Shown here: positions 10,781 through 23,334 of the stretch, piece by piece
How the letters are laid out: every line of letters begins with the position of its first letter
Position numbering within the stretch: position 1 is the stretch's first letter
DNA from: Pseudopyrenochaeta lycopersici
Lineage: Eukaryota > Ascomycota > Dothideomycetes > Pleosporales > Pseudopyrenochaetaceae
Length of the DNA stretch: 64,000 nt
Reading direction: 5' to 3'
Assembly (NCBI GenBank): GCA_003313425.1
Contig: NHZP01000019.1
Coordinates: forward strand, 868,001-932,000
Notes under the pieces: generated by a model
Database searches by the model: none
Told to the model about the DNA's origin: nothing
What the model saw: the letters and a program-made list of their open reading frames with translations, nothing else
Program-made: the position numbers and the translations under genes

Positions 10781-12674
10781 ATGGGTCTCTTCCGATCACT
10801 GGGCGTCATCTCCCTCCTCGCCTCTACTATCCAAGCTGCAGCGTCATCGACTGGCTTTACAGTATCTCTGGCAGGCGTTGACTACTTCTTGCCACCGAAA
10901 CCCGTCTCTAGCATTGCCAGTACCGATGCGATCAAAGCATCATTTCAGAATGGGTTCTTTGTGCCGTTTACTGTCGTAAACAGCGATGGTGTCACTGCTG
11001 CATACGCGGAAGACGATGTATGGTCAGAAAGCTTTCGCGAGGGTGTGTATTTCCAAACCTTCATATACTTGATACAGTGACTGATGTAGTTCAGCACTCT
11101 ATGTTCGAGGTGGTGCCAAGCTGGCGAACGTCGCTACGGCCGTTCTTTCGGGCACCGCGTCCATCGAACTAGCGCCCGGCCCCTATTTCATCAATGCCGC
11201 TGGACAAGTCTTCGAAGCATGGAGGCTATTCTCCGACCTGCAAGGAGCTTTTACGGAATCGACCATCTCTAATGGTGACGGATCTTACTCTGTCTTGCCA
11301 GCCGGCATTGTTGGCCAGAAATTAGCCATTGCTGTCCCGTCCCGTCTCTACTTTACGAAAACTGCTGCGAAACCCTTGGCAGGAGTTCGTATTGGCATCA
11401 AGGACATCTACGACATCAAGGGTCTACGAACGTCAAATGGTAACCGAGCATGGTACTGGCTGTATGCACCTGCCAGTAACACCGCTCCACCCGTTCAGAA
11501 CTTGATCGATGCTGGAGCTATCATCATCGGGAAGATGATCACATCCCAGTTCGCGAACGGAGAGACGGCCACAGCTGACTGGGTTGGCTACCATGAAGCT
11601 TTCAACCCACGTGGTGATGGCTACCAGGATACATCTTCTAGCTCATCAGGTGGTGGATCTGGTATAGCTTCGTATGCCTGGCTGGACGTTGCACTTGGCT
11701 CGGATACTGGTGGTAGCGTTCGAAACCCGGCACAGGTTCAAGGAGTCTACGGCAACCGGCCATCGCACGGCCTTGTCTCTTTGGACCACACAATGCCTCT
11801 GAGCCCTACGTTCGATACTCCTGGTTTACTGGCTCGTGATCCAATTGTCTGGCAGCAAGCGGCACAAGCGATGTATGGTTCAAATATCACCATTACGAAC
11901 TCATACCCAACTAGCATCAGGACACTTGGCTGGCCTACCGCAGCAAATAACGTCGCTAACCAGCTGTTGATTGATTTCCTCGGCAACGTAACAAACTTTC
12001 TGAGCGCTACTACGTCTGCGTACGACTTCGCTGCCGCGTTTCGGCAGGATAATCCGACTCTTGCGCCCGCGAACGTATTGTTGAATCTCACATACGCCAT
12101 CATAATTACCAAGCAGCAGGTCGGGCTTGTTCGCGAGCCCTTCTATGCAGATTATGCCGCCAAACATGATGGCCGCCGACCATTTGTGAATCCAGTGCCT
12201 CTAGCTCGGTGGGGATGGGGTGACACCCAAGCCACTACCGTGGACGAAGCTATCGCAAGTAAGACAACCTTCATGACCTGGGCCAGTAACAATTTCCTTG
12301 CTCCCTCACCACAAACATGCTCCCAGTCACTTGTCATGTACGTCGGTTCCGCTGCGCGCACAAGCTATCGCAACGTCTATCTTAGCGCGCCCGGCATTCC
12401 CTTTGGATTTGGCGCCCCCCGCATCGCGATCATGTCTGAAGTGCCCGATTTCGTGGTCCCCATCGGCGAGGCGCCATACGATTCGACTGTCACCGGTCAT
12501 GCGGAGTTTCTTCCTGTAACAGTAAACTTCATGGCGGCCAAGGGATGTGACGGCATGTTGTTTTCGCTGATAGGAGATTTATACAAGGCGGGTATTTTGA
12601 AGAAGAGCTTAACTGGTAGAAGTGGGGTTACTGGTGGGGAGATACTCTTCAAGAGAGGAATGGTCGAGTATTGA
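10781..12674 (+). CDS. Secreted amidase-signature family protein
   Basis: Two exons: 10781..11042 and 11095..12674, 613 residues. The splice pair is not certain; donor 11047 with acceptor 11089 also keeps frame and adds three residues. The first 20 residues ([20 protein letters not shown]) look like a signal peptide. A region of about 150 residues without a family name precedes the amidase domain. In the amidase domain I see the catalytic lysine in [10 protein letters not shown] (about K190), the Ser/Gly-rich loop [11 protein letters not shown], and the nucleophile loop [12 protein letters not shown] (about S295). These match the Ser-cisSer-Lys triad that hydrolyses amide bonds. The substrate cannot be told. 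Length exceeds the usual 450-550 because of the N-terminal extension. A TATA-like box lies upstream and AATAAA elements follow the stop. Confidence 0.88.
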
Positions 12675-13451
12675 TGGAAATCGATCTGAAGATTGATCGG
12701 TAGATATACTCTGAATTGAAAATAAAATAAAATTAATTGCACGAAATTGCCACGAAACTGGTTATGAGTTTGCCCTAAATACAAGCGTCAGATTGATTTT
12801 GGAGAAAAGGCATCGTTACAGCCTCGCTGAGACCACGAGGAATGGTGGACAGCGTGAAGGTTCACACAAGCATAAACTAAACTTGTAAAGGTTATTGAAA
12901 AATTCTTTAAAATCAGTCAATACTTGTAGTCTGAGCTCGACGATTCGAGCTTGCAGCATTATAGAGGGTGACTGCACGTATTCTCGTGAAGCCTGAGTAA
13001 TGTGCTAGTCGGGCTATACCATTCGTACAATTCTTTAAATTGACGTCATTGCTCTTGACGCGTGCATAAACGCGTCCATCAGTCAAGATGGTGTTGTCAA
13101 ATCTGCAGAATCCCCAGCGTTGCTGTGGGTTGACGCGTGGATGTTCATGTTCCTGGAGAAAGAAGTGGAAGCTTAGTGTCTGGCAGAAAGGGAAGGGAGT
13201 GGGCACGGTGCTACGCTTATGGAACGGCAGCCGGGGTCTGAACAGCCTACCGTAATAACGCGCGATCTCATTATTCTCCCACTCCTCCATCCTTTGCTCA
13301 CTCAACACTGCACGCGCCCACGACCCCGACGCGCCCGCCACTCCATCGACTCCGGGCCTCGATCAAATTCAGGTATCCAGCGACGGTCTCTGGGCGATTG
13401 TAGCACCAACACTTACACGACTAGACGCGGCGAAAAGCCCAGCCGGGCAAC
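12675..13451. other. Intergenic region between amidase and ISWI genes
   Basis: The first part is the AT-rich 3' flank of the amidase gene. The last 250 bases should hold the ISWI promoter and 5' leader. An antisense frame at 12913-13341 shows no family resemblance. Confidence 0.5.
12721..12735 (+). terminator. AATAAA-type polyadenylation element
   Basis: Overlapping AATAAA and AAATAAAAT strings lie about 50 bases after the amidase stop at 12672-12674. This fits a positioning element for 3'-end formation. It is inferred from sequence only. Confidence 0.4.
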
Positions 13452-16400
13452 ATGGCGAGGAAGAGCAATGTGGACTCGGATGGTCCCTCAACAGCTGACG
13501 CTTCGGCGCATTCTGACGTTGAGATGCAAGACCGAGACGACAAGATGAACGGCTTCAAGAAGTTTGGGGTAAGCGCGACATGGCCTGCGCCTTTCTGGGT
13601 CCTCCACAGGGACAGCATCGGCCGCGGCGACTACGACAGTAGAGTAACCATGCTGACTTCAATTGCAGTACTATCAGGACACGCCAGATTACACAGTACG
13701 CACTTAAACTGCCCCTCCCTCCGCGCCACGTCTCTCGTATACTAATGCCAAACAAGGACTCGGACACTCAACCAAACACAACAGCAAGCAGCGTCGCAGG
13801 TGACCACGCGCCACTCGATGGCCGAAAGAAGCGTGCCGAAGTGATGAATATGCGCAAGAGCATCTATGGCAGGAAGCACGACCGCCTGGGCGCGTCAAAG
13901 GTGCGTTGACAAGATTTGGCGCAGTTTCGCCAGCCACAGCACTGACTTTATTTCCAATCACAGGAAGACGATACCATTCGACGCTTCCGATATCTGCTCG
14001 GCCTTACTGATCTCTTTCGCCATTTCATCGACACAAACCCCAATCCGCGCATAAAAGACATTCTCGCCGAGATCGACCGCCAAGACGCCGAAGAGACCAG
14101 AAAGTCGAAGACGAGCAAAGTGCGCAAGGGCGGTGCTGCTGCTGAGCGGCGGCGCAAGACTGAGCAGGAAGAGGATGCCGAGCTGGTGCGCGAAGAGAAG
14201 CACGGTGGACACAATGAGACGGTTTTTCGCGAGTCGCCAGGCTACATTCAGGGCGGCACCATGCGTGACTATCAGGTTGCAGGTCTCAACTGGCTGATTT
14301 CTCTTCACGAGAACGGTATCTCGGGTATTCTGGCCGACGAGATGGGTCTTGGAAAGACACTGCAGACCATCTCCTTCATTGGCTACCTCCGCTACATTGC
14401 TGGTATCACAGGACCCCATCTTGTTGCTGTACCCAAGTCTACTTTGGACAACTGGAAGCGTGAATTTGGGAAGTGGTGCCCGGACGTCAACGTCTTGGTG
14501 CTCCAAGGCAACAAGGACGACCGCGCTGAGCTGATCAGGGACCGGCTTGTCGACGAAAAGTTCGACGTGTGCATTACGAGTTACGAGATGATTCTGCGTG
14601 AGAAGTCACACTTGAAGAAGTTTGCGTGGGAGTACATCATCATCGACGAGGCACATCGCATCAAGAACGAAGAGTCGTCGCTTGCACAGATGGTGCGAAT
14701 GTTCAACTCCCGAAACAGGCTGCTTATCACGGGTACTCCGCTCCAGAACAACTTACACGAGCTTTGGGCTTTGCTAAACTTCTTACTCCCCGATGTCTTC
14801 GGCGACTCTGCCGCCTTTGACGACTGGTTCTCGCAGCAGAACGAGGATTCTGACACTGTTGTACAGCAGCTCCACAAAGTCCTACGACCTTTCCTTCTCC
14901 GACGTGTAAAAGCCGACGTGGAGAAGTCGCTACTACCGAAGAAGGAGGTCAATCTGTACGTCGGCATGTCTGACATGCAAGTTCAGTGGTACAAGAAGAT
15001 TCTTGAAAAGGATATCGACGCAGTCAATGGTGGCGCTGGTAACAAGGAGTCCAAAACCCGCCTCCTCAACATCGTCATGCAGCTGCGAAAGTGCTGCAAT
15101 CACCCATACCTCTTTGAGGGCGCTGAGCCAGGTCCGCCATACACCACCGATGAGCACTTGGTCACCAATGCTGCAAAGATGGTAATGCTAGACAAGCTCC
15201 TCAAGCGCATGAAGGCCCAAGGTAGCCGAGTCCTCATTTTCTCACAGATGAGTCGCGTGCTGGACATCATGGAAGATTACTCAGTCATGCGAGGCTATCA
15301 GTATTGCCGCATCGATGGTTCCACCGCCCACGAAGACCGAATCCAGGCCATCGATGACTATAACAAAGAGGGCTCAGAGAAGTTCTTATTCCTACTGACT
15401 ACTCGTGCTGGTGGTTTGGGAATCAACTTGACCACTGCCGATATCGTCATTCTCTTCGACAGCGACTGGAATCCCCAGGCAGATCTCCAGGCTATGGATC
15501 GTGCTCATCGTATTGGCCAGACTAAGCAGGTCTACGTCTTCCGTTTTGTTACAGAGAGCGCTATCGAAGAGAAGGTGCTAGAGCGTGCGGCTCAAAAGCT
15601 GCGCCTTGATCAGCTTGTCATTCAGCAGGGCCGCACGCAGCAGCCTGTCAAGAACGCTGCGTCAAAGGATGAGCTTCTAACCATGATTCAGCATGGTGCT
15701 GAGAAGGTGTTCAACAGCAAGGGCCCTCTAGGTCTGACCGCCGAAGGAGATCTTGGCGACGATGAATTTGATGCCGTCATGAAGCGTGGCGAAGAGATGA
15801 CAGAGAAGCTCAACAAGAGATACGAGGCGCTTGGCCTCGACGATTTACAAAAGTTTACTTCAGACTCGACGTATGAATGGAATGGCGAGACGTTCCAGCC
15901 GCGAAAGAAGGAAATCGGGCTTTCATGGATTAACCCCTCAAAGCGTGAACGCAAGGAGCAGAATTACGGCATCGACTCGTACTATCGGAAAACGCTCGTA
16001 ACTGGCGGCCGAACTGAGAACAAACAGCCTAGGATCCCCCGTGCGCCGAAGCAAATTTTTATTCACGACTACCAATTCTTCCCAGACCGACTTGCGGAAC
16101 TTCAGGATAAAGAGACTGCCTGGTACAGAAAAGAGAACAACCTGAAGGCACCTCTGCCGGAAGGCCCTGATGAGGACCTCGAGGCCCGCGAGGCCGATCA
16201 AGAACTTGCGCAGAAGGAAATCGACAATGCTGAACCCTTGACGGAGGAGGAGAAGGCCGAGAAAGAACGACTGATTGAAAAGGGCTTCCCAGAATGGAAC
16301 AAGCGAGACTTCCAACAATTCCTCAATGGGTCTGCTAAGTACGGCCGAACAAACTACGAGGGCATTTCTGAGGAAGTCGATGGGAAGGACGCTGACGAGA

Positions 16401-17097
16401 TTGCCGACTACGCCAAGGTCTTTTGGAAAAAGTACAAGACACTCGACAACTGGCAGAAGCATCTCGGCGTCATCGAGGAGGGCGAGTTGCGCGTGCGGCA
16501 ATCAGAGGAGAGGAAGCGTCTCATCGCCAAGAAGATTGGTATGTACAGAATGCCGCTACAGCAGATGGTCATCAAGTATACCGTATCGACGACGAACAAG
16601 AAGGTGTACACGGAGGAAGAAGATAAGTTCCTCGTTGTCATGCTGCACAAACATGGCGTGGAGGGAGACATGATCTACGAGAAGATTCGCGACGAGATCC
16701 GCGAGTCGCCGCTGTTCCGCTTCGACTGGTTCTTCCTGAGCCGCACACCACAGGAAATTGGTCGCCGTTGTACTACACTCATCTCGGCCATTGTTCGTGA
16801 ACTTGGAGAAGGTGATGTGAAGACTGGCAAGGGTGGCAAGCGAGCGCTTGAGGAGGAGGAGTCGGAAGACGAGGAGGAGGTGCCTGTCAAGAAGAAGACA
16901 GCTACGGCCAAGAACGGTGTGAAGGTGCGTGCATGGCTAAATCAATCATCAACGTTCATGCTAACATGAGACAGAACAAGCAACTTGATGCTGTCAAGGG
17001 CAAGGCGTCCCCAGCGTCCACTTCAACATCTCGAGCCAGCAGCGTTGTCTCGAACGGCTCGACAGCCAAGCCAAAGGGCAAGGGCAAGAAGAAATAG
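13452..17097 (+). CDS. ISW1: ISWI-family chromatin remodelling ATPase
   Basis: Five exons: 13452..13568, 13669..13695, 13757..13900, 13964..16924 and 16975..17097, 1123 residues, close to yeast Isw1 (about 1130) and Isw2 (about 1120). The second exon is only 27 bases. Visible domains: an N-terminal [18 protein letters not shown] region (about residue 104), the SNF2 ATPase with GLGKT (about 224-228) and DEAH (about 324), the helicase C-terminal part with DRAHRIGQ, then HAND-SANT-SLIDE (about residues 740-1060; [17 protein letters not shown] and [20 protein letters not shown]). The C-terminus is rich in acidic and Lys residues. ISWI enzymes slide and space nucleosomes using ATP, in complexes with accessory subunits. 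I recognise the family with certainty; whether it corresponds to Isw1 or Isw2 cannot be told, so the symbol is provisional. Helicase motifs all look intact. Confidence 0.96.
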
Positions 17098-17736
17098 TTC
17101 TGCGTTGGCTGAGGAGTAGGATAGAGTGGCATGATAAGGTGTTTTGGCGTGTGTTTAAGAAGGGCAGGGCACCACTTCGGCCCTTGGGCGGGCAAAGCTT
17201 CAAAGGTGCGGTATTTCCGCCATTCAGCATCAGTTGTGCTGGGACGTTTATTTTGCATGCGGGGCATTTCTGAGGACCTCGGATTATTGTGTGCATTAGA
17301 GTCCTAGAATCGTAATTGACCCAAGCAATTTTCTCGCGACGTCTTGATTGAGCTGTGGCGGTGATTCATGTGGCGGCGGGGCAGTACCAGCCTATGACGC
17401 AGCTTTGCCCGCCAAATACTACCTCGATCATTTTGCGTGACTAGTTGGCAACAGTCGCTCGTCATTTTTGCGGTGCTTCTGCCGATTACGGTTTTACATT
17501 TGCACTCCTTTCGCATAGTAGACTGCCCTGCCATTCCAAGGGAACCATTTTTACAAGGTTTGAACTGAAGGTATGCGACCTCACCGCCTTCTCCGAAGAT
17601 TCGGGAACCTTCTGCTTCCGAAGCCAGATTGAACGCAACTGACAACTGCCAAACAGAGAGTCGCATACTTTCCTCCTTTGCATAATATTGAGCATCTCCA
17701 CCAACTGCATCGAACGCGCATAAAGAAAACATTACG
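17098..17736. other. Intergenic region upstream of GET3
   Basis: About 640 bases between two genes on the + strand. It holds the ISWI 3' flank and the GET3 promoter. Antisense frames across it and into GET3 are shadows. No clear site found. Confidence 0.5.
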
Positions 17737-18899
17737 ATGGCGTCCACGGCACTCATCGATGCCGACTCTCTAGAGCCCACGCTCCAAAACATCCTCGACC
17801 AAAAGACGCTCCGCTGGATATTCGTTGGCGGTAAGGGTGGTGTGGGCAAGACGACGACGTCTTGTTCTCTTGCCATACAGCTCGCAAAGCACCGCAAGTC
17901 AGTCCTCCTGATCTCGACCGACCCCGCGCACAACCTGTCGGATGCATTCAATCAGAAATTCGGCAAGGATGCGCGGCTTATCAACGGCTTTGATAACTTG
18001 AGTGCCATGGAGATCGATCCAAACGGCAGTATACAGGACCTGCTTGCGAGCGGGGCAGAGGAAGGTCAGGACCCGATGGCGGGGTTGGGAGGCATGGGGA
18101 GTATGATGCAGGACCTTGCGTTCAGTGTATGTCTCTGCGCGCACTGATATGGAGGCAAAAATGGCATTTAAAATTGCAGAAGCTAATGCGACACACAACA
18201 GATCCCTGGTGTAGACGAGGCAATGTCGTTTGCTGAAGTGCTCAAGCAAGTAAAGTCCATGTCCTACGAGGTCATCATCTTCGATACCGCACCCACCGGC
18301 CACACATTGCGCTTCCTACAGTTCCCCACCGTCATGGAGAAGGCGCTCTCAAAAGTCTCTCAGCTGTCTCGTCAGTTCGGACCCATGTTGAACTCATTCC
18401 TTGGCGCATCAGGACGCTTGCCGAACGGACAGAACATGGACGAGCTAATCGAGAAGATGGAGGCACTCCAAAAGACAATTTCAGAGGTCAATGGGCAGTT
18501 CAAGGACGCCGACCTCACCACATTTGTGTGTGTTTGCATTCCCGAGTTCTTGAGTCTCTACGAGACGGAGAGGATGATTCAGGAACTCAACAGCTACGAG
18601 ATTGACACGCACGCGATTGTGGTGAACCAGCTGCTATTCCCGAAGAAGGACAATCCTTGCGAGCAGTGCAATGCGCGACGGAGGATGCAGAAGAAGTACC
18701 TTGACCAGATCGAGGAACTCTACGATGAGTTCAACGTGGTTAAGATGCCATTACTAGTAGAGGAAGTCCGAGGAAAGGAGAAACTGGAGAAGTAAGTTGC
18801 ACCTTTCGCCAGAAATTAAAAGGGGAAAGACCAAAGAAACACGCTGACAAAAGCAGATTCAGCGAGATGCTCGTGAAGCCGTTCGTGCCTCCGGAGTAA
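17737..18899 (+). CDS. GET3: Get3/ArsA-type ATPase for tail-anchored protein insertion
   Basis: Three exons: 17737..18126, 18202..18791 and 18857..18899, 340 residues, the usual length for fungal Get3. Introns are 75 and 65 bp. The deviant P-loop GKGGVGKT is at residues 32-39, the switch region [12 protein letters not shown] follows at about 59-70, and [15 protein letters not shown] is present. The pair C283-x2-C286 (NPCEQCN) is the zinc-binding CxxC that holds the dimer together. These marks separate Get3 from bacterial ArsA. Get3 binds tail-anchored membrane proteins in the cytosol and hands them to the Get1/Get2 receptor of the ER. The last exon is short and codes for [13 protein letters not shown], the conserved C-terminus. 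Nothing is unusual, so this is most likely a normal essential-type gene. Confidence 0.97.
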
Positions 18900-20642
18900 A
18901 CACGCAAGCTTGCATCCGATACACCGCTAAGTACAGTGATAAGAAGGCAAGATCGAGTCGCGTCAACGGCCTCGATGCGAAGTTTTGGTGGAGCGATTCA
19001 GTACATACTCGGAGATGCCTCGAAAGCGGCTCGCTCCAAAGAATCTTACCCTTGCAACCGGCCACGATACCACGTGGTCATTGCATTTTCTCCACCATTC
19101 AATTGTTCGAGTCGAAGAGAGCGGACAAATTTGCCCTAGCGACTAATCTTTGATCTGCAGCCAGCATCAATCGAAATTTCACCGACTGTCTAGCAATCCT
19201 TCGTGTGGCCTTTCCTGTTCCTTACGTGTATGCCCGTGGACAGCTGACGACGCCAACAGAGCGCCTCGAAGAACCGTCTTCGCGCGACAGCTCAAAGATG
19301 CATGAAAGTAGTATTTCCACCATCTTTTCTGAGCTCCAGGTGCATTTAGCCTCTCGCCCAGGATATTGGGGATCTACACGCACCCCGCATAAAACCGAGA
19401 GGCTAACCGAAATTGGTGGCTCTCCGACCTATTTCCTGCTTTGTGTCTCTCTGCTCTGCTTACGAAAAGAAAAGTCGAGTGTATGCCGGCATTCGTGGGG
19501 TACATGGCTCCTTCCTGAACTTGTGTCTTACTCCGGAGTCACCTGCGAATATACGACGTCATGCCTTTACCCCGCAAACCACACTCGACCCTAAAAACAG
19601 CCCGAGACGATGATTTCCATGTGAAGCCCGAGTTGAACGAAGCAACTCACCACTGTGACAGTGCATGCATCAATCTCAGCTGCGACAAAGTTCAAGCCCA
19701 ACGCTGATCCGGAGGTGTAATTGGATACTGACGATCAGTATTGGACATGGATGCCGCGGTCGAGGATGCGGAATACGTGGTTCCTGATCCCCAAGCACCC
19801 AGAATCTCGGGCGGACCGAGGCCAGGATCACATTTTGGACAATGTAAACACCCCACGCAAAATCATTGGCACATTGTTTTAAGGCTAAAATAGATCCCGA
19901 TGCGAGATTGGCGCACGCCAGTAAACGTTGTATTCATGCGGGATGGCGGTCGTGGCGGGCGGATTCATGCCGTCTACCGTCTCTATCCATCGATGCTCTC
20001 GTGCGCCCAACATCATCGATCAATACAGCATTAAACTTTGGGAGAAGGGGCTGGTTATTCAACATGTTGCTGATGGCAATCCTTGCACCTAGACTTTCGG
20101 GTTCCGAATGCCACAATCCGAGAGCTGGGCCACAAGGATACTAATACGCGCAAACTTCCTCTTTTGGACATTGCACCGCCCACGATCACCACTACTAAGC
20201 TTAGCACTCGTGCCTCGTGCCTTATACCTCCACATTCATACCTACACTTGACAGCGGCAATACATCTAATCCTAGTAAGGTACATGTTCGCTGATCCTGG
20301 TAGAAGATGGAGAGCTCGGGTACCCGGCTCACTAAAAGAGGTCGAATGCTGGGTGGGGGCCAGGGCCAGGATGAGTTCTACCACGTTTGTTTCCGTGTTC
20401 GCACGTCTGGGCGGTAAGGTTGGGCAGTGCAACTGTTTTTGGTACGGAGTGGAGTAAAGGAAGCTTGATATAAAATCATCGTCGTTCGCCCATGATTTCG
20501 ATTGTTCGTTCGTCGGTGTCCGTTCCTCTACTCCATTCCAATCCCTTCCTCCTCTGGATTGTGTCGGTCTAGGTCGTGGCTCTGTCCCTCTCAACAGCTA
20601 CATCTTGAGTATCAGGAAGAAATAGTGCTGGATAAAACCAAC
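18900..20642. other. Intergenic region, no supported gene
   Basis: About 1.7 kb between GET3 (+) and the lipase gene (+). Open frames at 19205-19594 and 20083-20594 have no recognisable family and no splice support. The 3' part holds the likely lipase promoter (TATA-like string at 20469-20475). Confidence 0.5.
20469..20475 (+). promoter_or_regulatory. TATA-like box of the lipase gene
   Basis: TATAAAA lies about 170 bases before the lipase ATG at 20643. A leader of about 130-140 bases would follow. Sequence evidence only. Confidence 0.45.
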
Positions 20643-21611
20643 ATGCCTTCTATTGTACGACTCGGAGCCCTGCTCCTCGGTGCAGTTTACTCTGTCACTG
20701 CGGCGCCAGTAGAACTTGATAAGAGAGGTACTTTTCATTCGCCCCCATATGAAACACCTCAAACAATTCCTGACTTTTACCCAGCGGTCTCTGCAAGTGT
20801 TCTCGATCAACTCCAATTCTTCAGCCAGTACTCTGCTGCGGCGTACTGTCTCGGCAACAACAATAGCCCGAACACAAAGGTCACGTGCCCACAGGGGAAT
20901 TGCGCAAGAGTCGAGGCAGCAAACACAAACACCCTGACCGAGTTTGAAAATTCTATCAAGTCTGACATCACCGGCTTTGTGGCCACGGATACGACAAACA
21001 AGCTCATCGTCCTGTCCTTCAGAGGATCAAGAAGCGTGCGCAATTGGTTGACAAACCTTGCCTTCCCTGTCATCCCAACCACGCTCTGCACCACATGTGC
21101 CTCCAGCGCCGGCTTCTGGTCCTCCTGGCTCGAAGCGCAAACCAACGTCTTGGCCGCCATCACCAAAGCCCGCGCCCAGTACCCAAGCTACAAGGTCGTA
21201 GCAACGGGCCACTCGCTCGGCGGCGCCCTCGCCTCGCTCGCCACAGGCGTCCTCCGCTCCCAGGGCGTAACCGTCGACCTGTACACATACGGCGCGCCCA
21301 AAATCGGCCTCGAAGGCGTCTCCTCGTACCTGTCCTCCACCTCGCGCGGCCAGACCTTCCGTGTAACCCACAAAGCGGACCCCGTCCCCAAACTGCCCCC
21401 TGCCCTTCTCGGATACCGACACATCAGCCCCGAGTACTACGTCACCAGCGGCAACACCGCTATGCCGGGTACCGGCGACGTGAAGGTGCTGACCGGTTCG
21501 TTGAATCTTGCCGGCAACGAGGGCGATTTCGGCATCGATGTTGATGCGCATTTGTGGTATTTTGGGCATATCAGTGCGTGTGAAGGCGTCGAGGGGATTG
21601 AGATTAAGTAA
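20643..21611 (+). CDS. Secreted class 3 lipase
   Basis: Single exon, 322 residues. A signal peptide (about residues 1-20, [20 protein letters not shown]) is followed by a DKR site at 26-28 that could be cut by a Kex2-type protease. The alpha/beta hydrolase core has the nucleophile elbow GHSLGG with Ser191, Asp246 in KADPVP and His303 in [10 protein letters not shown], which form the expected catalytic triad. Cysteines at CTTC and in the C-terminal SACEG can form disulfides. The family (lipase 3; Rhizomucor and Thermomyces lipases, feruloyl esterase A) splits acyl esters such as triglycerides outside the cell. The exact substrate cannot be told. The length fits mature enzymes of about 270-295 residues. 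I chose the ATG at 20643 because it begins the signal peptide. GC content rises toward the 3' half. Confidence 0.95.
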   Translation: MPSIVRLGALLLGAVYSVTAAPVELDKRGTFHSPPYETPQTIPDFYPAVSASVLDQLQFFSQYSAAAYCLGNNNSPNTKVTCPQGNCARVEAANTNTLTEFENSIKSDITGFVATDTTNKLIVLSFRGSRSVRNWLTNLAFPVIPTTLCTTCASSAGFWSSWLEAQTNVLAAITKARAQYPSYKVVATGHSLGGALASLATGVLRSQGVTVDLYTYGAPKIGLEGVSSYLSSTSRGQTFRVTHKADPVPKLPPALLGYRHISPEYYVTSGNTAMPGTGDVKVLTGSLNLAGNEGDFGIDVDAHLWYFGHISACEGVEGIEIK

Positions 21612-21968
21612 TTCCATGAAATATCTCTGTGTGTATGTGTGTGGCTTTATGAGATTATGAAAAGCTGGTCATGAATGACATGTGTTACGAGTTAAAGATT
21701 TTGTAAATACAATGTTAATTCTTGTAAATATTTAGTTTTGATTGATACTATTTATTTTTATTTTCGATTGTTGGCTGCATGCTGTGATGGGTCGTGAGAT
21801 TCATTAGTCCTTTGCTTGTAGACGCCCTGACAGATTGTTTCTATTAGCACGATCCTCCTGGTTTCTTTATGGATTCTTCAACAATTTCTTCCATCGTGTG
21901 TAGCTCACCGCGCCTATGACCCAAGCTTCCCAAACTCGTCTGTGCACTTTATATGCCTATCGTCCTTG
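21612..21968. other. Convergent 3' flank region
   Basis: About 360 AT-rich bases between the 3' ends of the lipase gene (+) and the class II aldolase-like gene (-). No gene or repeat seen. Confidence 0.6.
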
Positions 21969-22790
21969 TCACACCTCCATCCCTCCAACTTTGCCCTTCT
22001 CTGGCTCCCCTTCTTCATTTTCATATAAAGGGTTTACTTGAACTTCTCGCAACCACAACCGGAACGATTTATCCTGACACTTTACGTTCATCACCGCACA
22101 TGCCTCTGCCTCCTCAGGCGTCAGGTAGGAAACACGCCCTGGGTCCCCTTCCGCGAGACTAATGGCTTGAGTGAGCAGCCGGCAATTTGTCTGCGTGTAT
22201 ATTGCGCGATACACAGCTTCCTCAACAGAGGCACCGAACGTCGTAAAGCCGTGTTTGTGCTGGAGTACAACGGGCTGGGTATCTGATAGTTTATCCGCCA
22301 GCGCGGCGCCGAGGGTCTGGCTTTTGATCAACATATCCGCTTGATATGCTTCCCCGGAAGTACGATAGGTTTCTGTAATGTCGAAGACAGGTGCAGATTG
22401 GCCTAGGAAGCCGGCCATGTGGAAAACGGGTCGGACGTCGACGCCGCCGAGGGTGAACGGGATGACGGCCTCAGAGTGCGAATGGACGACACAATTCGCT
22501 TCTGGGAACTTCTTCAGCACTTCGCCGTGGATGTAGCGCTCCGAGTAGCCTTGTGGGGCATCGGGATCGACAGGTGTCGAGTCTTTGATCCAGTACGAAA
22601 TGAAGTCGCTGGCATTTTTGACCAGCGCTGGGGCGCCTGGGTCATAGGCGGCTATGATGTATTGATCATTGTTGAGCGGGTGGCGGACTGAAATGTGACC
22701 AAATGCATCGACGAGGCCGTGATAATGCAGGATATGATTTCCGCGGATGAGGAGGCGGAGGAGTTGGAGGAGTTGGGACGGAATCAACAT
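21969..22790 (-). CDS. Class II aldolase/adducin-fold protein
   Basis: Single exon, 273 residues, start ATG at 22790. The fold shows in GNHILHYHGLVDAFGHISVR near the N-terminus, the metal-binding histidines in VVHSHSEAV (H103 and H105), Glu90 in YIHGE and a third histidine in VLQHKHGFTTFG (H178 or H180). Class II aldolases use a divalent metal to split or epimerise phosphorylated sugars (fuculose- or ribulose-type). Many fungal members have no assigned substrate, and adducin-like proteins lack activity. The metal ligands are present here, so catalysis is possible. The protein is predicted to be cytosolic because no targeting signal is visible. It shares a 544-base divergent promoter region with the luciferase-domain gene. 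Confidence 0.92.
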   Translation of the reverse strand: MLIPSQLLQLLRLLIRGNHILHYHGLVDAFGHISVRHPLNNDQYIIAAYDPGAPALVKNASDFISYWIKDSTPVDPDAPQGYSERYIHGEVLKKFPEANCVVHSHSEAVIPFTLGGVDVRPVFHMAGFLGQSAPVFDITETYRTSGEAYQADMLIKSQTLGAALADKLSDTQPVVLQHKHGFTTFGASVEEAVYRAIYTQTNCRLLTQAISLAEGDPGRVSYLTPEEAEACAVMNVKCQDKSFRLWLREVQVNPLYENEEGEPEKGKVGGMEV

Positions 22791-23334
22791 TGTTGGTTTG
22801 AAAACATGTGGTCCTGATGTGATGGATTGGATTTCGACAGGCGGTTGTTGCGATACTTCATGTGAAATATTTATGGATCGTCTGGCTGATTTATAGACTA
22901 CTCAATTGAGAGGGTGGCGCCTTTCTGAAACCTCGCGGTAGTGTCTGTTTTCCTAGCTCTTTTGGACGTTTGACATTGGACCAACTATAGAGCTTACACA
23001 TCCAAGTACATTCACATCGGACTTCCGCGAGACTTGAATATCGCCTATCAAGACCCACAGAACAATGCCTTGTACTCAGATTACTGGGATATACACATTT
23101 GCTTGCAGATGTAGTGTTGTGCAAAGCGGGGGATTTAGCGGGGCGATTGCACAACATTGAGGGGACCCGAACATCCGTCCCGAAAGCCTTGCTACTCCAA
23201 AAACACAGAACATTAGCCATCTATTTTCAACAAGTGCTTGTTCGAAAAACGTTTTGAAAAGGAGGAGCTATCCATCTAGCTGAGGCAGCCATCTGGAGTA
23301 AAATCAGTCTCGCTCGACGTGCTCGCGCACTACG
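22791..23334. other. Divergent intergenic region
   Basis: About 540 bases between the starts of the class II aldolase-like gene (-) and the luciferase-domain gene (+). An antisense frame at 22891-23220 has no family resemblance. Confidence 0.5.

Noticed and set aside
12913..13341. A 142-codon antisense frame before the ISWI gene
   Set aside because: It overlaps the likely ISWI promoter and leader, has no family, and its composition is not protein-like.
19205..19594. A 129-codon frame between GET3 and the lipase gene
   Set aside because: No family resemblance, no splice extension, and no ATG context that stands out.
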